From Vibrio spartinae (GTDB lineage: Bacteria; Pseudomonadota; Gammaproteobacteria; Enterobacterales; Vibrionaceae): a stretch of 64,000 nt of DNA. The notes beneath the pieces were generated by a model that saw nothing but the letters and a program-made list of their open reading frames with translations, was not told the origin of the DNA and did not search any database. Position 1 is the first letter of the stretch, and the number at the start of each line of letters is the position of its first letter. Shown one piece after another: positions 63,666 through 64,000 of the stretch. Location of the stretch: the NCBI RefSeq assembly GCF_024347135.1, contig NZ_AP024908.1:248001-312000 (forward strand), given 5' to 3'. A program made the translations under genes and the position numbers.

Positions 63666-64000
63666 CGGGGAATGGCAGACGCTGGTCCCCCTCGTGGTGG
63701 TGTACCCGGATTGCATTATGGCTGGTCGGTGCGCGGGCGATCCGCCTGAGTGTTCATCACGCATGGACGGGCGAACCGTTGGATGCGTTGATCATTGGTG
63801 GTGGTGACGACATCAGCCCCGAGCATTACGGCGACGATGTCAATCAACAGGTACGGCTCGATCCGGAGCGCGACCAACTGGAAATTGACTGGATTGAATG
63901 GGCGCTCGAACACCGGAAGCCCTTGCTGGGGATATGCCGCGGATTACAGTTGATCAATGTGGTCAAAGACGGCTCTTTATATGTTGATATCAGTGAGCTG
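63638..64000 (+). CDS. Class I glutamine-amidotransferase-like hydrolase (peptidase C26), partial
   Basis: The first 121 codons are present; the gene runs off the window end. DALIIGGGDDISPEHYGDD, DQLEIDWIEWALEHRKPLLG and the nucleophile elbow GICRGLQLINVV (Cys) identify a gamma-glutamyl hydrolase/PuuD-type fold. ATG 63638 has AAGGAGATCTCACA upstream. With the amidoligase it forms a make-and-break pair acting on gamma-glutamyl-like amides, known in several bacterial lineages. Confidence 0.88.
   Translation, partial: MAQRPRVGVTGNGRRWSPSWWCTRIALWLVGARAIRLSVHHAWTGEPLDALIIGGGDDISPEHYGDDVNQQVRLDPERDQLEIDWIEWALEHRKPLLGICRGLQLINVVKDGSLYVDISEL

Overview
The window looks like chromosomal DNA of a Vibrio species. 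Three Qrr quorum-sensing sRNA genes with sigma-54 promoters, integron cassettes separated by V. cholerae/V. parahaemolyticus-type attC repeats, and ordinary vibrio gene families all point that way. A secreted xylanase/acetylxylan esterase and a beta-glucosidase suggest contact with plant or sediment polysaccharide. No rRNA, tRNA, CRISPR array, transposase or integrase gene was seen.

Layout. 1-5.1 kb: Opp/Dpp-type ABC importer on the minus strand, cut by the window start. 6-8.5 kb: secreted GH3 beta-glucosidase, then an AraC regulator and a Yip1-family membrane protein. 10.85-16 kb: a tight four-gene operon with ATGA overlaps at every junction. It encodes a PLP-dependent amino-acid decarboxylase, an ELIC-like pentameric ligand-gated ion channel, a Cache-domain membrane sensor and an MFS transporter. 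16-20.3 kb: three qrr genes interleaved with an orphan RbsB-like periplasmic binding protein and a Cache-domain chemoreceptor. 21-28.6 kb: fructose-6-phosphate aldolase and a sorbitol (srl) locus with two complete EII sets (srlAEB-srlD-srlM-srlR-srlAEB). 28.7-32.7 kb: small metabolic and regulatory genes. 33.5-35.2 kb: GH11-CBM-CE4 enzyme. 35.6-38.7 kb: cupin, broken GNAT gene, hicAB toxin-antitoxin and a nucleotidyltransferase-HEPN fusion. 39.3-45.7 kb: ten promoter-poor gene cassettes, all on the plus strand, separated by attC sites, with no integrase in view. 46-48.6 kb: alpha/beta hydrolase, nitrilase and a signal-peptidase-like protein whose nucleophile position is Ala. 48.8-55.6 kb: ugp glycerol-3-phosphate locus with Pho boxes facing both ways. 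55.7-61.4 kb: LysR, monofunctional prephenate dehydratase, AcoR-like activator and a sigma-54-dependent aldehyde dehydrogenase. 61.7-64 kb: YagU-like protein, then an amidoligase overlapping a class I glutamine-amidotransferase-like hydrolase cut by the window end.

Two systems stand out. The decarboxylase/pLGIC/sensor/transporter operon could make, export and sense an amine: the channel keeps the ELIC amine-site residues I can identify. The second is the packing of three qrr genes, two of them identical across the whole transcript, within about 4 kb around a binding protein and a chemoreceptor. I also see several short intergenic tandem arrays of 14-17 bp units, each of different sequence, and a dispersed structured repeat of about 150-190 bp near the cassette region.

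All assignments rest on reading motifs by eye. No database or structure search was run.
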